A stretch of 64,000 nt of DNA from Corynebacterium tuberculostearicum SK141 (GCF_000175635.1 NZ_ACVP01000025.1:20633-84632), one strand, 5' to 3'. Shown: positions 24,395-33,612, numbered from the stretch's first letter. Notes: generated from the sequence alone by a model not told the origin. Program-made: numbers and translations.

Positions 24395-25573
24395 ATGGAT
24401 AAGACAGCCCCTATATCGAGCACCGCGCAAGACGCCCGCTTCATTCAAGCGGGCGTTAATGCCGCATTTCAAGACCGCATCGGGGAGGCGACCGATGTGG
24501 AATTTAATTTCCTCGGGCCCTCGGATGGCGATAGCGAAGGAAGCTATGCCACCGACCAGCTCGTGGAGGTACGGGTAAGCTCCGCGCAGCACGTGGCGGA
24601 TTTTCGTGGCGTGCGCCTAGCCGTCATCGCCGCAGACACCTGGCACTGGACTACCTCTGCGACCGAGCATTTTGCTGACCTTCCGCAGTCAGGTACGGCC
24701 AGCGCAGACATTGACCGCATGGTTGCTTATGCCTCCCTCATCGTGGGCACTATGCCGGTGCTGCGCGCCCAGCAGGGCGATCACGTGGCCATCGTTGCGG
24801 TGGATTTCCACCCCTACCTGGACTTTCGCCAGACCTTGCTGCGCGGTCTCCAACACAGCAGCGCGGAGATGGACGAGAAGGGGCCGGCCCTCGCGCTTGC
24901 CCGCTACCTGGACATGGAGTCCACCGAGGAAGAGCCCTACCTGCATTTTTCTGATGGCACCACGGTGCGTTTTGAGCAGGCAAGCCCCGAAGTACACAAG
25001 ATTTCCGGCATCACCCCAGGCTTGGCGGCCGCGCGCGTCCTGGAGGATGCTTTTTACTTAAGCACCGAAAACCAGATGTTTTTCCAAGGCAGCTTCCCAG
25101 ATGCCACGGTAGATCTCGATGTGGATAAGGCCACCGCCACGGTGTCCTATCGCGGCGGGCAGATGACGGCCAATGCGGTGCTTATCGCGACCATTTCGGA
25201 CGAGGAATTCACGTGGGCTTGGGCGGATCCGCAGCTTAAAGACACCGCGGCGGCGCGGTTGGCAGGAAACCTAGCGCGCTTTGGTATCGACGAGGCCGTG
25301 CCTGAATTGGTTCGCCCGCACCTTCCGCTTCAGCTGGCGCACGAGCACCAGCTACCGCACCTTGCTCTGCCCATTTTGGGGATCTGGACGCTGGCGGGCA
25401 CTACGCTTGCCGACGCCCGCGTGGGCCTCGTCCTCCTCGATGCCCCACAGCTGCACCTCCCAGAGCCGACGCCAGCCGCGACCGAAGCTACTTTGGCGGT
25501 TCCCCCTCCTTCATGGATCAACGCCGATCGCGCCCGCGCCGCCTATGGATCATTTCGCGGGGTGGAGGTGTAG
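24395..25573 (+). CDS. Unknown 392-residue protein with two related halves
   Basis: A soluble protein without signal peptide. The two halves look distantly alike: each has a stretch of strands ending in a Trp-Thr-Trp-like element (AADTWHWTTS near residue 78 and ATISDEEFTWAWAD near residue 275), followed by a helix that ends in aromatic and acidic residues. This recalls the DUF6882 type of actinobacterial proteins, but I give that only as a hint. No catalytic motif is evident. It stands alone between tetR and a convergent crotonase-family gene whose stop overlaps its end by about 24 nt. Confidence 0.65.
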   Translation: MDKTAPISSTAQDARFIQAGVNAAFQDRIGEATDVEFNFLGPSDGDSEGSYATDQLVEVRVSSAQHVADFRGVRLAVIAADTWHWTTSATEHFADLPQSGTASADIDRMVAYASLIVGTMPVLRAQQGDHVAIVAVDFHPYLDFRQTLLRGLQHSSAEMDEKGPALALARYLDMESTEEEPYLHFSDGTTVRFEQASPEVHKISGITPGLAAARVLEDAFYLSTENQMFFQGSFPDATVDLDVDKATATVSYRGGQMTANAVLIATISDEEFTWAWADPQLKDTAAARLAGNLARFGIDEAVPELVRPHLPLQLAHEHQLPHLALPILGIWTLAGTTLADARVGLVLLDAPQLHLPEPTPAATEATLAVPPPSWINADRARAAYGSFRGVEV

Positions 25574-26593
25574 GGCGCTGCGGAGGGCGTCCACGTCGAC
25601 GTCGGCAAGCGCGGCAGGCTCAAATGCCGCATCGTTGGTTTTATCTACCAAGACCGCTCGCACGCCCTCGGCAAAGTCCCCGCGCCGGTACATATAGGCG
25701 CCCAGGTTGGTCTCCATATCTAGGGCCTCGCGGATGCTGCTGCACTCCTGCTCAGCGCGGAATAACTCCATGGCCGCCACGATAGAGGTCGGGCACGCCT
25801 GCGCGGTCAGCTTTTCTACCTGTTGCTTCAGTTCTGGGTACTTTTCCAGGGCCGCGGTGATGTCTTGCCAGGTGTTGCGGGAAAAGGCGTCCTCGATGGC
25901 GTCGATAAGCTCCGCCAAGGGGGCCTCGCTGCTAGGTGCGCTGGTGTGCTGGGCTAGCGCCGTGGCTAGTCCATGCTCAATAACCGCACTTGCAAAGGCC
26001 TCGCCGTCCGCGACATAGTGGGTGGCCAGCCCGCTCCACAGAAGGTCTGCGGCATACATGCGGTAGCCGGTAATCCCCCAGAACTTCGCCAACTCGGCCG
26101 AGGCCTTCCCTCGCGTTCCCACCGCCCGCTGGGCGGCATAGGCCATGCCCACGTCCGTGACATAGCCAATATTCATCTCTGGCATGGAGGCAAAGGTTTT
26201 CTCCGTAACCACGCGGTGGGACCCATGGGCAGAAATGCCCAGACCGCCGCCCATAGCAATGCCATCGATGAGCGCAACGATGGGTTTGGGATACTCCGCG
26301 ATATCACCGTTCAACGTGTATTCGGTGGCAAAGAAGGCATCGACCTCATCCACCTTGCCCTCCTTGACCCCTTCGCGGGCGTAGCGAACATCGCCGCCGG
26401 CGCAATATGCCTTGGGACTAGTCGAGGTAAACAACACCTGTTCCACCTCATCGTTGTCGCGCCACTGCGCCAGCGACTCCGCAATGAGGTCGATCATTTC
26501 CGGGGTGAGGGAATTGAGAGCCTTGGGGCGGTTGAGCTCAATGACTCCGGTATGGTTACGGATTGAGGAAACGATCGGTGCAGTATTAGTCAT
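25550..26593 (-). CDS. Enoyl-CoA hydratase/3-hydroxyisobutyryl-CoA hydrolase family protein
   Basis: A 347-residue crotonase-fold enzyme. Core motifs are IELNRPKALNSLTPEM, the oxyanion-hole block CAGGDVRYAREG, GGGLGISAHGSHRV, and ASMPEMNIGYVTDVG with the Glu and Asp used by 3-hydroxyisobutyryl-CoA hydrolases. The extra 90-residue C-terminal helical part also fits that subfamily. That enzyme acts in valine breakdown. No other valine-pathway gene is near, so enoyl-CoA hydratase activity on another substrate remains possible. ATG 26593 is preferred over an upstream ATG because homology begins just after it. Confidence 0.85.
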   Translation of the reverse strand: MTNTAPIVSSIRNHTGVIELNRPKALNSLTPEMIDLIAESLAQWRDNDEVEQVLFTSTSPKAYCAGGDVRYAREGVKEGKVDEVDAFFATEYTLNGDIAEYPKPIVALIDGIAMGGGLGISAHGSHRVVTEKTFASMPEMNIGYVTDVGMAYAAQRAVGTRGKASAELAKFWGITGYRMYAADLLWSGLATHYVADGEAFASAVIEHGLATALAQHTSAPSSEAPLAELIDAIEDAFSRNTWQDITAALEKYPELKQQVEKLTAQACPTSIVAAMELFRAEQECSSIREALDMETNLGAYMYRRGDFAEGVRAVLVDKTNDAAFEPAALADVDVDALRSALHLHPAK

Positions 26594-26617
26594 AACCCCT
26601 AGTGTGACACAAAACGC

Positions 26618-27460
26618 ATGCACCTATCCACCATCAGCCAATTCACAGATAGGTTCGGAATTTTGCTCCCACAGCTCATCGCCCTGGATATGGACGGCAC
26701 CCTACTGGACGGCAACGGCCAGCTTCCACCAGATTTCGCCGCGATCAGCACCCGTGCCCACCAGCTCGGCGTGACCCTTGTACCCGCCTCGGGCCGCCAG
26801 CTCGCCACCCTACAAGAGATGTTTCCGCACGAAGACACCTTCATTGCAGAAAATGGCTCCGTCGTCGTGCACGATAATCGCGTCATTAGCGCCACTACCC
26901 TGCCCCGCGCAGCCGTGCGCGCCGCCATGGCCGCACTCCAGTCTGTCGAGACCCCGCATACCGTAGTGCTGTGCACGCCGGATACCGCCTATGTGCACAA
27001 CGGCGCCAATGAACAGGCCCGTGCTGAAATAGCGAAGTACTACAGGTCAGTGGAATGGGTAGATGACCTCGATGCGCTACTGGATGCAGACATCATTAAA
27101 ATCGCCGCTTACTGCGCCGACGGCAGCGAAAAGCACCTCCACCAGCCCCTCCTTGCGGCCGTACCGGAACACAACATCGCCATCTCTGGCGCCGTATGGC
27201 TCGATGTCATGGCCGCTGGCGTCAACAAGGGCGTAGCACTACAAACCATGGCCGAGCTCCTTTCGGTCCCCATGTCTCGCACCGCCGCCTTTGGCGATTT
27301 CCTCAATGACTACGAGCTCCTCCGCGAGGCGGGCACCGCCATCGCCATGGAAAATGCGCACCCAAAGTTGAAGGAAATCGCCGATCGCATTGCCCCACCC
27401 AATACCGAATATGGGGTCATGACAGTTCTGCGTCAGCTTTTTGACAGCGAAGAGTCCTAG
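26618..27460 (+). CDS. HAD superfamily phosphatase (Cof type)
   Basis: A 280-residue Cof/YkrA-like phosphatase that probably dephosphorylates sugar phosphates or FMN/PLP-like compounds. Motif I is IALDMDGTLLDGNG with the nucleophile and acid/base Asp, motif II is VPASGRQ, motif III holds the Lys of NKGVALQTM, and motif IV is FGDFLNDYELL. The mobile C2 cap lies between motifs II and III. ATG 26618 has no ribosome site; a TTG at 26663 would also preserve the fold, so the first 15 residues are uncertain. Confidence 0.88.
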   Translation: MHLSTISQFTDRFGILLPQLIALDMDGTLLDGNGQLPPDFAAISTRAHQLGVTLVPASGRQLATLQEMFPHEDTFIAENGSVVVHDNRVISATTLPRAAVRAAMAALQSVETPHTVVLCTPDTAYVHNGANEQARAEIAKYYRSVEWVDDLDALLDADIIKIAAYCADGSEKHLHQPLLAAVPEHNIAISGAVWLDVMAAGVNKGVALQTMAELLSVPMSRTAAFGDFLNDYELLREAGTAIAMENAHPKLKEIADRIAPPNTEYGVMTVLRQLFDSEES

Positions 27461-27580
27461 ACTCGAATTTTCGCCTCCGCCCCGCGCGCCGCACCTTCAC
27501 TCCCCCGCATGGGGAGAAGTGCTGGTGCGCAGGCTAAAATAGTCCGTTTAGAAAATATACGTAGTGCTTTGGGAGTTTTT

Positions 27581-30500
27581 GTGAAGCAAATTTTGCGCTC
27601 ACTGCTGGGGAAGAAGAAACCTGGGCGTTCGAACGAACCACGCACACCGGTCTATCAGCCAGTACAGCCCAAAGCTGGCTCGACCAGTGCGCCCCAGACC
27701 CCTAATAAAAAGGATTCTGCACCCCAGAAATCGGCCAACACCGAATCCACCACGGGTGCACAATCCACCGCGCCGAAGGGCAAGCCTCAGGACCGCACCG
27801 CTAAGGACAGCGAGACCAAGAACCAGGCTAAGCAGGCACCCGCGCGCAAGCCCACTCCGAAGAAGCCTGCACAGGCTTCCGAATCCAAGCCTGCTGCTGC
27901 GAAGCCAAAAGATGCAAAGCCTGCCGCCAAGCCCGCGGCTAAGGACGCCACTCGCCCCAGCACCGAAAAACCACAGGCAAGCAAAGCCACTTCCGCAAAA
28001 CCGCAGCAGCCTAAGTCCACCTCGCCATCGCCTGCAGCCAAGACGCCGAAGGCCAAGCCAGCAGCCCAAGAATCTGCCACTAAGCCATCCGCCGCACCAC
28101 AAAACAAGGCAGAATTCTCCCCCAAAGCAGCTGTTAAAAAGCAACAAGACTCGCCCGCTCAGGACAAGAAGCCACAGCGCAAAGCGCACGAACCGGTTCA
28201 ACGACCGCGCCGCGGTGCAAGCTTTAGCACTACCCCGTCTAAGAACTCCCCAAAGACCCCTTCTGCCCGCAGTACTTCCCCGAAGCCGGCCGCGAAGCCT
28301 GTCACCCAACCGTCTCAGAAAGACGCGGTAAAGCCCGCACAGCAGGCTCACTCCACCACCCAGAAGCCGAAGCAGACGCCCAAGCCATCCTCTTCTTCCA
28401 GCGCGAAGAAGGCTTCCCCACAACCGGCACAGCCGCAAAAATCCCAGCCGGCTAATTCGAAGCCGGACACAGGCCAGCAGCAAGCGCAGAAGCCTGACTC
28501 CCCTAAGCGCGTGCCCGCAAACTCGGCAAAGAAGAAGCCACAGCCGCAACCTACACCGAAGAAGGATGCGCAGCCGTCTAAGCCTTCGCAACCGTCCAAG
28601 GACCAAGACTCAGCGCGTACTCCGGAAACTGCAAAGCAAAAGGCTGGCCCACAGGCCTCGACGCCTAGCTCTCCAAAGCCGAAGAAGGGCACCACTGCCC
28701 CCAAGCCGAAGGTGACTGCGCCAAAGACTGCAGCCGATGCTTCTCAGCAGAAAGCTCGGTCGACGCAGAACAAGACTGCCCAAGATGGAAACAAGGTAGT
28801 CCCACCGAAATCGAAGCAGGGCACCTCCTCTAAGGACGAAAAACCTAAGCAAGAGGCGAAGAAGCAACAGCCGCAGCCGAAGGCAAAGGAAGCGACGCCT
28901 GAGAACAAGGCCAAGAAGGTAGCCGGGCGCCGCCCGCAGGTTAAGCCCTCCGATATCAGTCGCGGTTTGGCACGCAAATCGCAGCAGGTGGGCACTCCTA
29001 CCCCAGCGCAGCAAGAGCCGTCCCGAGCTACCCCAAAGCCCAAGGCAAAGCAGCAGCCTGAACAGCCCCAGCCGAAGAAGGCCGAGCCTCAAGCAGCTCC
29101 AAAGACGCCGCCTGCGCAGAAGGGAAAGTCCGCTGCTACAGGCGCTGTAGCAGCCGGAGCGGGTTCAGCCGCTGCCGCTGCCGCTGCTGAGCAGAAGCGG
29201 AATAAGGCACAGCCGTCTAAATCTCCACAGCAAGCGCCCGAAAAGCCACAGGAAAAGGCCGCACCGAGCCAGCCACAACAAGCTGCGCAGAAGCCAGCAT
29301 CACAGAAGACCTCGGCAACGCAGGTAGATACTAAATCTAAGTATCCGCTACAAAAACAGGCCAAGGACCCTGAAGCGCTGGCTACGCCGCCAGAGAGCAA
29401 GGTCGTTAAGAAGAAGCGCCACGCCCGCCTGCGCCAGGTCAAGGGGCTGGATGGTCTTCGCGGCCTCGCGGTTATTGCCGTGGTGCTGTACCACTTCTTC
29501 CCTTCCCTGCTTCCTGGTGGTTACTTGGGCGTTGACCTCTTCTTCGTCCTCTCCGGCTTCCTCATCACCTCTTTGCTGGTGCGCGAATTCCGCACCTCCG
29601 GCACAATCAGCCTGAAGGACTTCTGGGTGCGCCGATTCCGACGCATCCTCCCGGCCGCAGTATCCGTCCTGGTCATGTGTACCGCTTTGGTGGCATGGAT
29701 AGGCGGGGACCTCGCGGTCGGCTTGCGCCAGCAGTTCTTGGGAACTCTGTTCTTTGTCAATAACTGGACCCAGATCGCCACCTCCCAGTCCTACTTTGCG
29801 GACAATGAGATTCAGGTCTTTGCTCACTATTGGTCGTTGGCCGTGGAGGAGCAGTTCTATGTCATCTGGCCGCTTCTTATCACCGGCGTTTTCCTGATTT
29901 CTCGCCGCAAGCCGCGCCGGCTTCCCATCCTCGTAGCCGCAGTCTTAGCTATCGGTTCCGCCGTGGCCATGGCGCTTCTTTACGTGCCGGGTGAAGACCC
30001 GACGCGCGTCTACTACGGCACCGATACCCATGCTTTCGGCCTGCTCACTGGCGCCGTGCTGTCGCTGCTGATGACCTCTACCAAGTCCGATCCACAGGCG
30101 GACTCGTGGGCGGCGGCAGGCAAAGCCGAATCGCGCATCGCCGGAATCATCGGCACTTTGGCGCTCATCGGCTACGGTGCCCAGCTATTCCTCATGCCGG
30201 ATGACGCGGAGATCACCTACCGGGGTGGACTCTTCCTCACCAGCGTGCTTGGTGTCCTGATGGTGTGGGGCGTGGTTCGCGAATACGGCCCGATGACCCC
30301 GCTCTTTAGGACCAAGGTCATGCGCTGGTTTGGCCAGCGATCCTTCTCGCTGTATCTCTGGCACTGGCCGGTCATCATGATGCTCAAGGCGCTTTTCGAG
30401 GGCAACCAGAACTCCGATAAATCCTGGATCCTGGGCCTTGTAGCCGTGCCTATTTCGCTGCTTCTGTCCGAGATTTCCTATCAGTTCATTGAGAATCCTT

Positions 30501-31333
30501 TCCGCCGCGGCGGCTATAAAAGGACGTGGAAGACCTATTGGTCCTCCCGCCCAGGATTTAGCGAATTGCGCGATGGCTTTGGCAAGACCATGTGGCCGGT
30601 AGTCCCATTCCTGGTCATTGCCTCTATAGCCGGCGTAGTCTACGGCGTTGTTAATTCCAGCGATAAGACCGAGTTGGAGCAGCAGCTGGAGCAGCTCCAG
30701 CAGCAGAACCAGAGCAGCAACAATGCCCCGGCGCAGCCGAATGATACTGCCCCACAGCCGCCTGCTGAGGACAACGACGATAAGGCTGCCGCGAAGGATA
30801 AGAAGACCCGCCCGATGCCGCAGGGCAAAGACATCACCGCCATCGGCGACTCCGTGATGCTGGGTTCTAGTGGCGCCCTCAAGCAGCGCTTCCCGCAGAT
30901 TTACGTCGATGCAGATGTATCCCGCCACTACACTGCGGGTATCCAGATTCTGCAGCAGCTCAAGGATTCCGGCCAGCTGCGCGATACCGTCTTCCTCGGG
31001 TTTGGTACTAACGGCCCTGCCTTCCCGGACCAGATCAAGGAAGCTCTAGACATCATCGGCGAAGACCACACCGTTGTCATGGCTGTCCCCTATGGTGACC
31101 GCGAATGGATGGCCCAGTCCCAACAGGATGTTCTCGACGCAGCCAAGGAACACGACAACGTATATGTCGCGGACTGGTGCGGACACGCACAGAGCGACCC
31201 CTCAATCCTCTATTCCGATGGTGTTCACCCGATTCCGGAACGCGCTGGCGAGTACTCGGATGCCTTCTACGATGCTCTAAAGCAGTACTCGAATGGCGAC
31301 AAGACCGTGTCTTCGCAGTGCGTGCCGCAGTAA
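27581..31333 (+). CDS. Giant acyltransferase-3/SGNH protein with 600-residue low-complexity tail
   Basis: A 1250-residue three-part protein. Residues about 15-600 are almost entirely Lys, Pro, Ala, Gln, Ser and Thr, strongly basic and without predicted fold. Residues about 620-1010 form the acyltransferase-3 membrane domain of the OafA type: VKGLDGLRGLAVIAVVLYHF, GYLGVDLFFVLSGFLIT and YWSLAVEEQFYVIWPLL. After a linker rich in Gln and Asn comes an SGNH-like esterase/transferase domain (about 1083-1250) with AIGDSVMLGSSGAL and the terminal YSDGVHPIPERAG dyad. Such proteins O-acetylate envelope polymers or lipids. GTG 27581 is chosen since GGGAG lies 5 nt upstream. The tail is cytoplasmic if the domain has its usual topology. 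Confidence 0.9.
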   Translation: MKQILRSLLGKKKPGRSNEPRTPVYQPVQPKAGSTSAPQTPNKKDSAPQKSANTESTTGAQSTAPKGKPQDRTAKDSETKNQAKQAPARKPTPKKPAQASESKPAAAKPKDAKPAAKPAAKDATRPSTEKPQASKATSAKPQQPKSTSPSPAAKTPKAKPAAQESATKPSAAPQNKAEFSPKAAVKKQQDSPAQDKKPQRKAHEPVQRPRRGASFSTTPSKNSPKTPSARSTSPKPAAKPVTQPSQKDAVKPAQQAHSTTQKPKQTPKPSSSSSAKKASPQPAQPQKSQPANSKPDTGQQQAQKPDSPKRVPANSAKKKPQPQPTPKKDAQPSKPSQPSKDQDSARTPETAKQKAGPQASTPSSPKPKKGTTAPKPKVTAPKTAADASQQKARSTQNKTAQDGNKVVPPKSKQGTSSKDEKPKQEAKKQQPQPKAKEATPENKAKKVAGRRPQVKPSDISRGLARKSQQVGTPTPAQQEPSRATPKPKAKQQPEQPQPKKAEPQAAPKTPPAQKGKSAATGAVAAGAGSAAAAAAAEQKRNKAQPSKSPQQAPEKPQEKAAPSQPQQAAQKPASQKTSATQVDTKSKYPLQKQAKDPEALATPPESKVVKKKRHARLRQVKGLDGLRGLAVIAVVLYHFFPSLLPGGYLGVDLFFVLSGFLITSLLVREFRTSGTISLKDFWVRRFRRILPAAVSVLVMCTALVAWIGGDLAVGLRQQFLGTLFFVNNWTQIATSQSYFADNEIQVFAHYWSLAVEEQFYVIWPLLITGVFLISRRKPRRLPILVAAVLAIGSAVAMALLYVPGEDPTRVYYGTDTHAFGLLTGAVLSLLMTSTKSDPQADSWAAAGKAESRIAGIIGTLALIGYGAQLFLMPDDAEITYRGGLFLTSVLGVLMVWGVVREYGPMTPLFRTKVMRWFGQRSFSLYLWHWPVIMMLKALFEGNQNSDKSWILGLVAVPISLLLSEISYQFIENPFRRGGYKRTWKTYWSSRPGFSELRDGFGKTMWPVVPFLVIASIAGVVYGVVNSSDKTELEQQLEQLQQQNQSSNNAPAQPNDTAPQPPAEDNDDKAAAKDKKTRPMPQGKDITAIGDSVMLGSSGALKQRFPQIYVDADVSRHYTAGIQILQQLKDSGQLRDTVFLGFGTNGPAFPDQIKEALDIIGEDHTVVMAVPYGDREWMAQSQQDVLDAAKEHDNVYVADWCGHAQSDPSILYSDGVHPIPERAGEYSDAFYDALKQYSNGDKTVSSQCVPQ

Positions 31334-31376
31334 AGGAACGGCGGGTGCGAGGAGGGTCGTCGGAAAGCGCTTAGCT

Positions 31377-31393
31377 CCCTCCCCTCCCCTCCC
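31377..31393 (-). other. Potential G-quadruplex motif
   Basis: The minus strand carries four runs of three or four G separated by single A residues. This is the tightest form of the G-quadruplex consensus (loops of 1 nt). It lies 44 nt after the acyltransferase stop and overlaps the left arm of a long inverted repeat by three bases. Confidence 0.55.
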
Positions 31394-31452
31394 TTCGCGC
31401 TCACCGGAAGGTGTGCTCCGCTGACAGTAGCATCCGCTGTGAGCGCGAAGGG
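31391..31452. repeat. 14-bp perfect inverted repeat with 34-nt spacer
   Basis: CCCTTCGCGCTCAC at 31391-31404 is exactly reverse-complemented at 31439-31452. No T-run follows, so it is not a standard terminator. It could protect the 3' end of the acyltransferase message or bind a protein. Confidence 0.6.
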
Positions 31453-31474
31453 CGCTGGTGCGCCTAGGCATAGA

Positions 31475-31513
31475 AAAAGCTCGCCCTCTACATCGCGGTA
31501 GAGGGCGAGCTTT
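31475..31513. terminator. Bidirectional terminator
   Basis: A perfect 12-bp stem GCTCGCCCTCTA/TAGAGGGCGAGC (31479-31490 and 31499-31510) with an 8-nt loop is flanked by an A-run on the left and TTTA on the right. It can end transcripts of the acyltransferase (+) and of the monooxygenase-like gene (-). Confidence 0.85.
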
Positions 31514-31524
31514 ATTCGTTGGGA

Positions 31525-31848
31525 TTAATCGACGGAGAATTCGCCCATCTTGTCCCAGCCGGTGCGGCCTTCGATGTGAACGTTAATGATGTCCGGGGTC
31601 TCCACGAGGTACTTCGGGAATTCCTCGCAGGAGCGCTGGAAGTGCTCGCTCTGGACATGCTCTACGTCCTTGCCGTCTGCGTAGGACTCCAGCAGCAAGA
31701 AGCGCTGGCGATCTTCTGGATCGCGGAACCACTTGAAGTCGATGCAGCCCGGCTCTGCATTGCAGGCCTCGGTGTACCAATTGATTTCATCGAGGAAGGT
31801 CTCTGCGTATTCGGGCTTAACGTGGAACTGTACGTTGATCAAAATCAT
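31525..31848 (-). CDS. Antibiotic biosynthesis monooxygenase (ABM) domain protein
   Basis: A 107-residue ferredoxin-like dimeric alpha/beta-barrel protein. The strand-helix pattern is INVQFHVKPEYAETFLDEI, then CIDFKWFRDPEDRQRFLLLESYADGKDVEHVQSEHF, typical of the YgiN/ABM group of quinol or cofactor-free monooxygenases. Substrate unknown; many members act on quinones or haem or have no known activity. TAGAAT lies 6 nt before ATG, suggesting a leaderless message. It ends at a strong terminator. Confidence 0.82.
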   Translation of the reverse strand: MILINVQFHVKPEYAETFLDEINWYTEACNAEPGCIDFKWFRDPEDRQRFLLLESYADGKDVEHVQSEHFQRSCEEFPKYLVETPDIINVHIEGRTGWDKMGEFSVD

Positions 31849-31935
31849 GCCCCGATTCTACCGGCACCGTGCGGCTTCATCATCGTTGCAGATGAAGGCC
31901 ACGAATGCGGTGAAATCGGGGCTAGTAGAAAAGGC

Positions 31936-32526
31936 TTAGTTGAGGAAGAACTCCGCAACGTAGATGTAGGTTCCGTCATAAGCAGTTGCTACGCCGAAGC
32001 CGTGTGGGGAACCAGCGTTGACTGGTACATCGCGGTTGAACCAGTTCAGGCGGTCTTGCGCTTGCTGCTCGGTGAGGCGGTGAACAGAACCCTGTCCTTC
32101 GTCCTTGTGATTCAGGCCGTGGGCTACCCCGCCCTTGTAGTCGAGCTTGCCGGCGGCACCCTGGTTGGCCCATTCCTGGGCGATGGCGGTCGCGTGGGAA
32201 TCCTTGCGGTGCCCAGCCTTCTCGAGATGGGCGGTGGTGGCGGCCCCCAACTCACCAGCCACCTTGGGCGCGTGGCCCACTGGCTTGGCCAGGAATTCTG
32301 GCAGCGAGATATTGTACTTCTCGGCCAGTTCATAGGCCTGCGGTGGCAAGGTGAGGCGGAAATCCTGCAAAGCAGCGAAAGGATCAGAAGAAAGCTGCTG
32401 AGCCTGCGAAGAAGCCTGCTGAATCTGCGGTGGCAAGGCCGGCTGAGCAGAGGCCACGGTGGAAGTACCAGTAATGACAAGAGCGGTGGACAGGGCGGCT
32501 ACGGTTGCACGGTGAGAAAGCTTCAT
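31936..32526 (-). CDS. Secreted protein, possibly CAP-like
   Basis: A 196-residue exported protein. The signal peptide has KLSHR, a hydrophobic core (ATVAALSTALVITGTSTV) and a likely cut at ASA before QPALPPQ. The mature part has a Gln/Ser-rich spacer, then a region with HATAIAQEWANQGAAG and the end GFGVATAYDGTYIYVAEFF. That ending resembles the last strands of the CAP/SCP-like extracellular fold (G-x-G-x-A ... Y-x-V-x-x-F). Assignment is tentative because the CAP His/Glu pair is not clear. ATG 32526 is chosen since the signal peptide begins there. Confidence 0.65.
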   Translation of the reverse strand: MKLSHRATVAALSTALVITGTSTVASAQPALPPQIQQASSQAQQLSSDPFAALQDFRLTLPPQAYELAEKYNISLPEFLAKPVGHAPKVAGELGAATTAHLEKAGHRKDSHATAIAQEWANQGAAGKLDYKGGVAHGLNHKDEGQGSVHRLTEQQAQDRLNWFNRDVPVNAGSPHGFGVATAYDGTYIYVAEFFLN

Positions 32527-32690
32527 GCCCTCCACCGTGCCATAAGTAGCCGGCAGTCTGGAAGGAGTTTCCGGGCTGCGCAGGAGATTCGATACCACTT
32601 TGTTATGGTCCCCGTGTTCTTGAGGAAATACGGATGGTGGGACAATATCCTCACCGCGCTTTTTGGAGTACTGCGAAAGGTTGTTGACTG

Positions 32691-33605
32691 TTGCTGGACG
32701 TATTGACCGGGTTTGCGATTATTTTCGTAGTCATCGGCGTCGGGTTTGTGCTGGCCCACAGGGGCGTTATTGGCAAGGGCGAGGCGCGCTTGCAATTCAA
32801 TCGCACGGCCTTTTGGGCGGCCACGCCGGCACTTATCTTCTCCAGCGTGGCTACATCCGATACCTCCGCGTTTGCGTCCCCAGTGGTGGCCGTCATTGCC
32901 GCTGCGTCCGTCGCCACCATGGCGGTGTACTGGCTGTGCAGCCGGCTACTCTTTCCACGCAGCGGCGCCGAAACCATGGCGGGTGCCGCGGCGGCGAGCT
33001 ATTACAACTCGGTCAATATTGGCCTGCCCATTGCCACCTATGTCATCGGTGATGCCACCTACGTCATTCCGGCATTGGTTCTCCAGATGGCGGTGCTCTC
33101 CCCTTTTATCATTGCAGGGCTCAATGCGCAGGGAACGAGCCTGCGATCGATATGGAGCTCCGTTGTCTCGGGGGTTACCGCGCCGGTGGTGTTAGCTGCG
33201 GTGGCGGGATTTATTGTCTCCGCAGCGCAGTGGCAGGTACCGGATGTGGTGATGAAGCCGCTGGAGATTTTGGGTGGCGCTTCCATTCCTATGATCCTGA
33301 TGAGCTTTGGTGCCTCGTTAAAGGGCGACGGGCTATTGGAAGAAGACCGTCTGCCCACCATTACCGCGACGGTATTGAAGTTGGTGGGCATGCCTGCAAT
33401 CGCGCTGGCCGTGGGCGCAGCGCTGGGCCTTAATGGCGCGGAGCTATACGCGGCGTTGATTTTGGCGGCCTTGCCCACGGCGCAGAATGTGTATAACTAT
33501 GCCGCTACCTATGAGGTAGGAGAAACCGTGGCCCGAGATACGGTCTTTCTCACTACCTTCCTGTCGCTTCCTGCGATGCTGGCCATCGCTGCCTTATTTG
33601 GCTAA
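32691..33605 (+). CDS. AEC (auxin efflux carrier) family transporter
   Basis: A 304-residue membrane protein with about ten helices in two inverted halves, matching the AEC fold (for example MAGAAAASYYNSVNIGLPIATYV, with the conserved N-x-G in the crossover, read in two blocks, and ASIPMILMSFGASLKG). AEC carriers move organic acids such as malate or other anions. TTG 32691 is the most plausible start, with GAAAGG about 10 nt upstream; no ATG or GTG fits before the first helix. It is divergent from the secreted protein gene. Confidence 0.85.
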   Translation: MLDVLTGFAIIFVVIGVGFVLAHRGVIGKGEARLQFNRTAFWAATPALIFSSVATSDTSAFASPVVAVIAAASVATMAVYWLCSRLLFPRSGAETMAGAAAASYYNSVNIGLPIATYVIGDATYVIPALVLQMAVLSPFIIAGLNAQGTSLRSIWSSVVSGVTAPVVLAAVAGFIVSAAQWQVPDVVMKPLEILGGASIPMILMSFGASLKGDGLLEEDRLPTITATVLKLVGMPAIALAVGAALGLNGAELYAALILAALPTAQNVYNYAATYEVGETVARDTVFLTTFLSLPAMLAIAALFG

Positions 33606-33612
33606 AGCGCAC

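Noticed and set aside
27599..28606. 335-codon Leu/Arg-rich frame antisense to the acyltransferase tail
   Set aside because: It is the complement of Lys/Pro/Ala/Gln codons; composition explains it.
27600..29400. CRISPR-like or tandem DNA repeats in the acyltransferase tail
   Set aside because: The repetition is in amino acid composition only; no regular unit length or conserved spacer pattern exists. No CRISPR array was seen anywhere in the window.
31519..32706. 395-codon plus-strand frame across the monooxygenase and secreted protein genes
   Set aside because: It runs antisense to two well-supported genes and through a terminator; no family resemblance.
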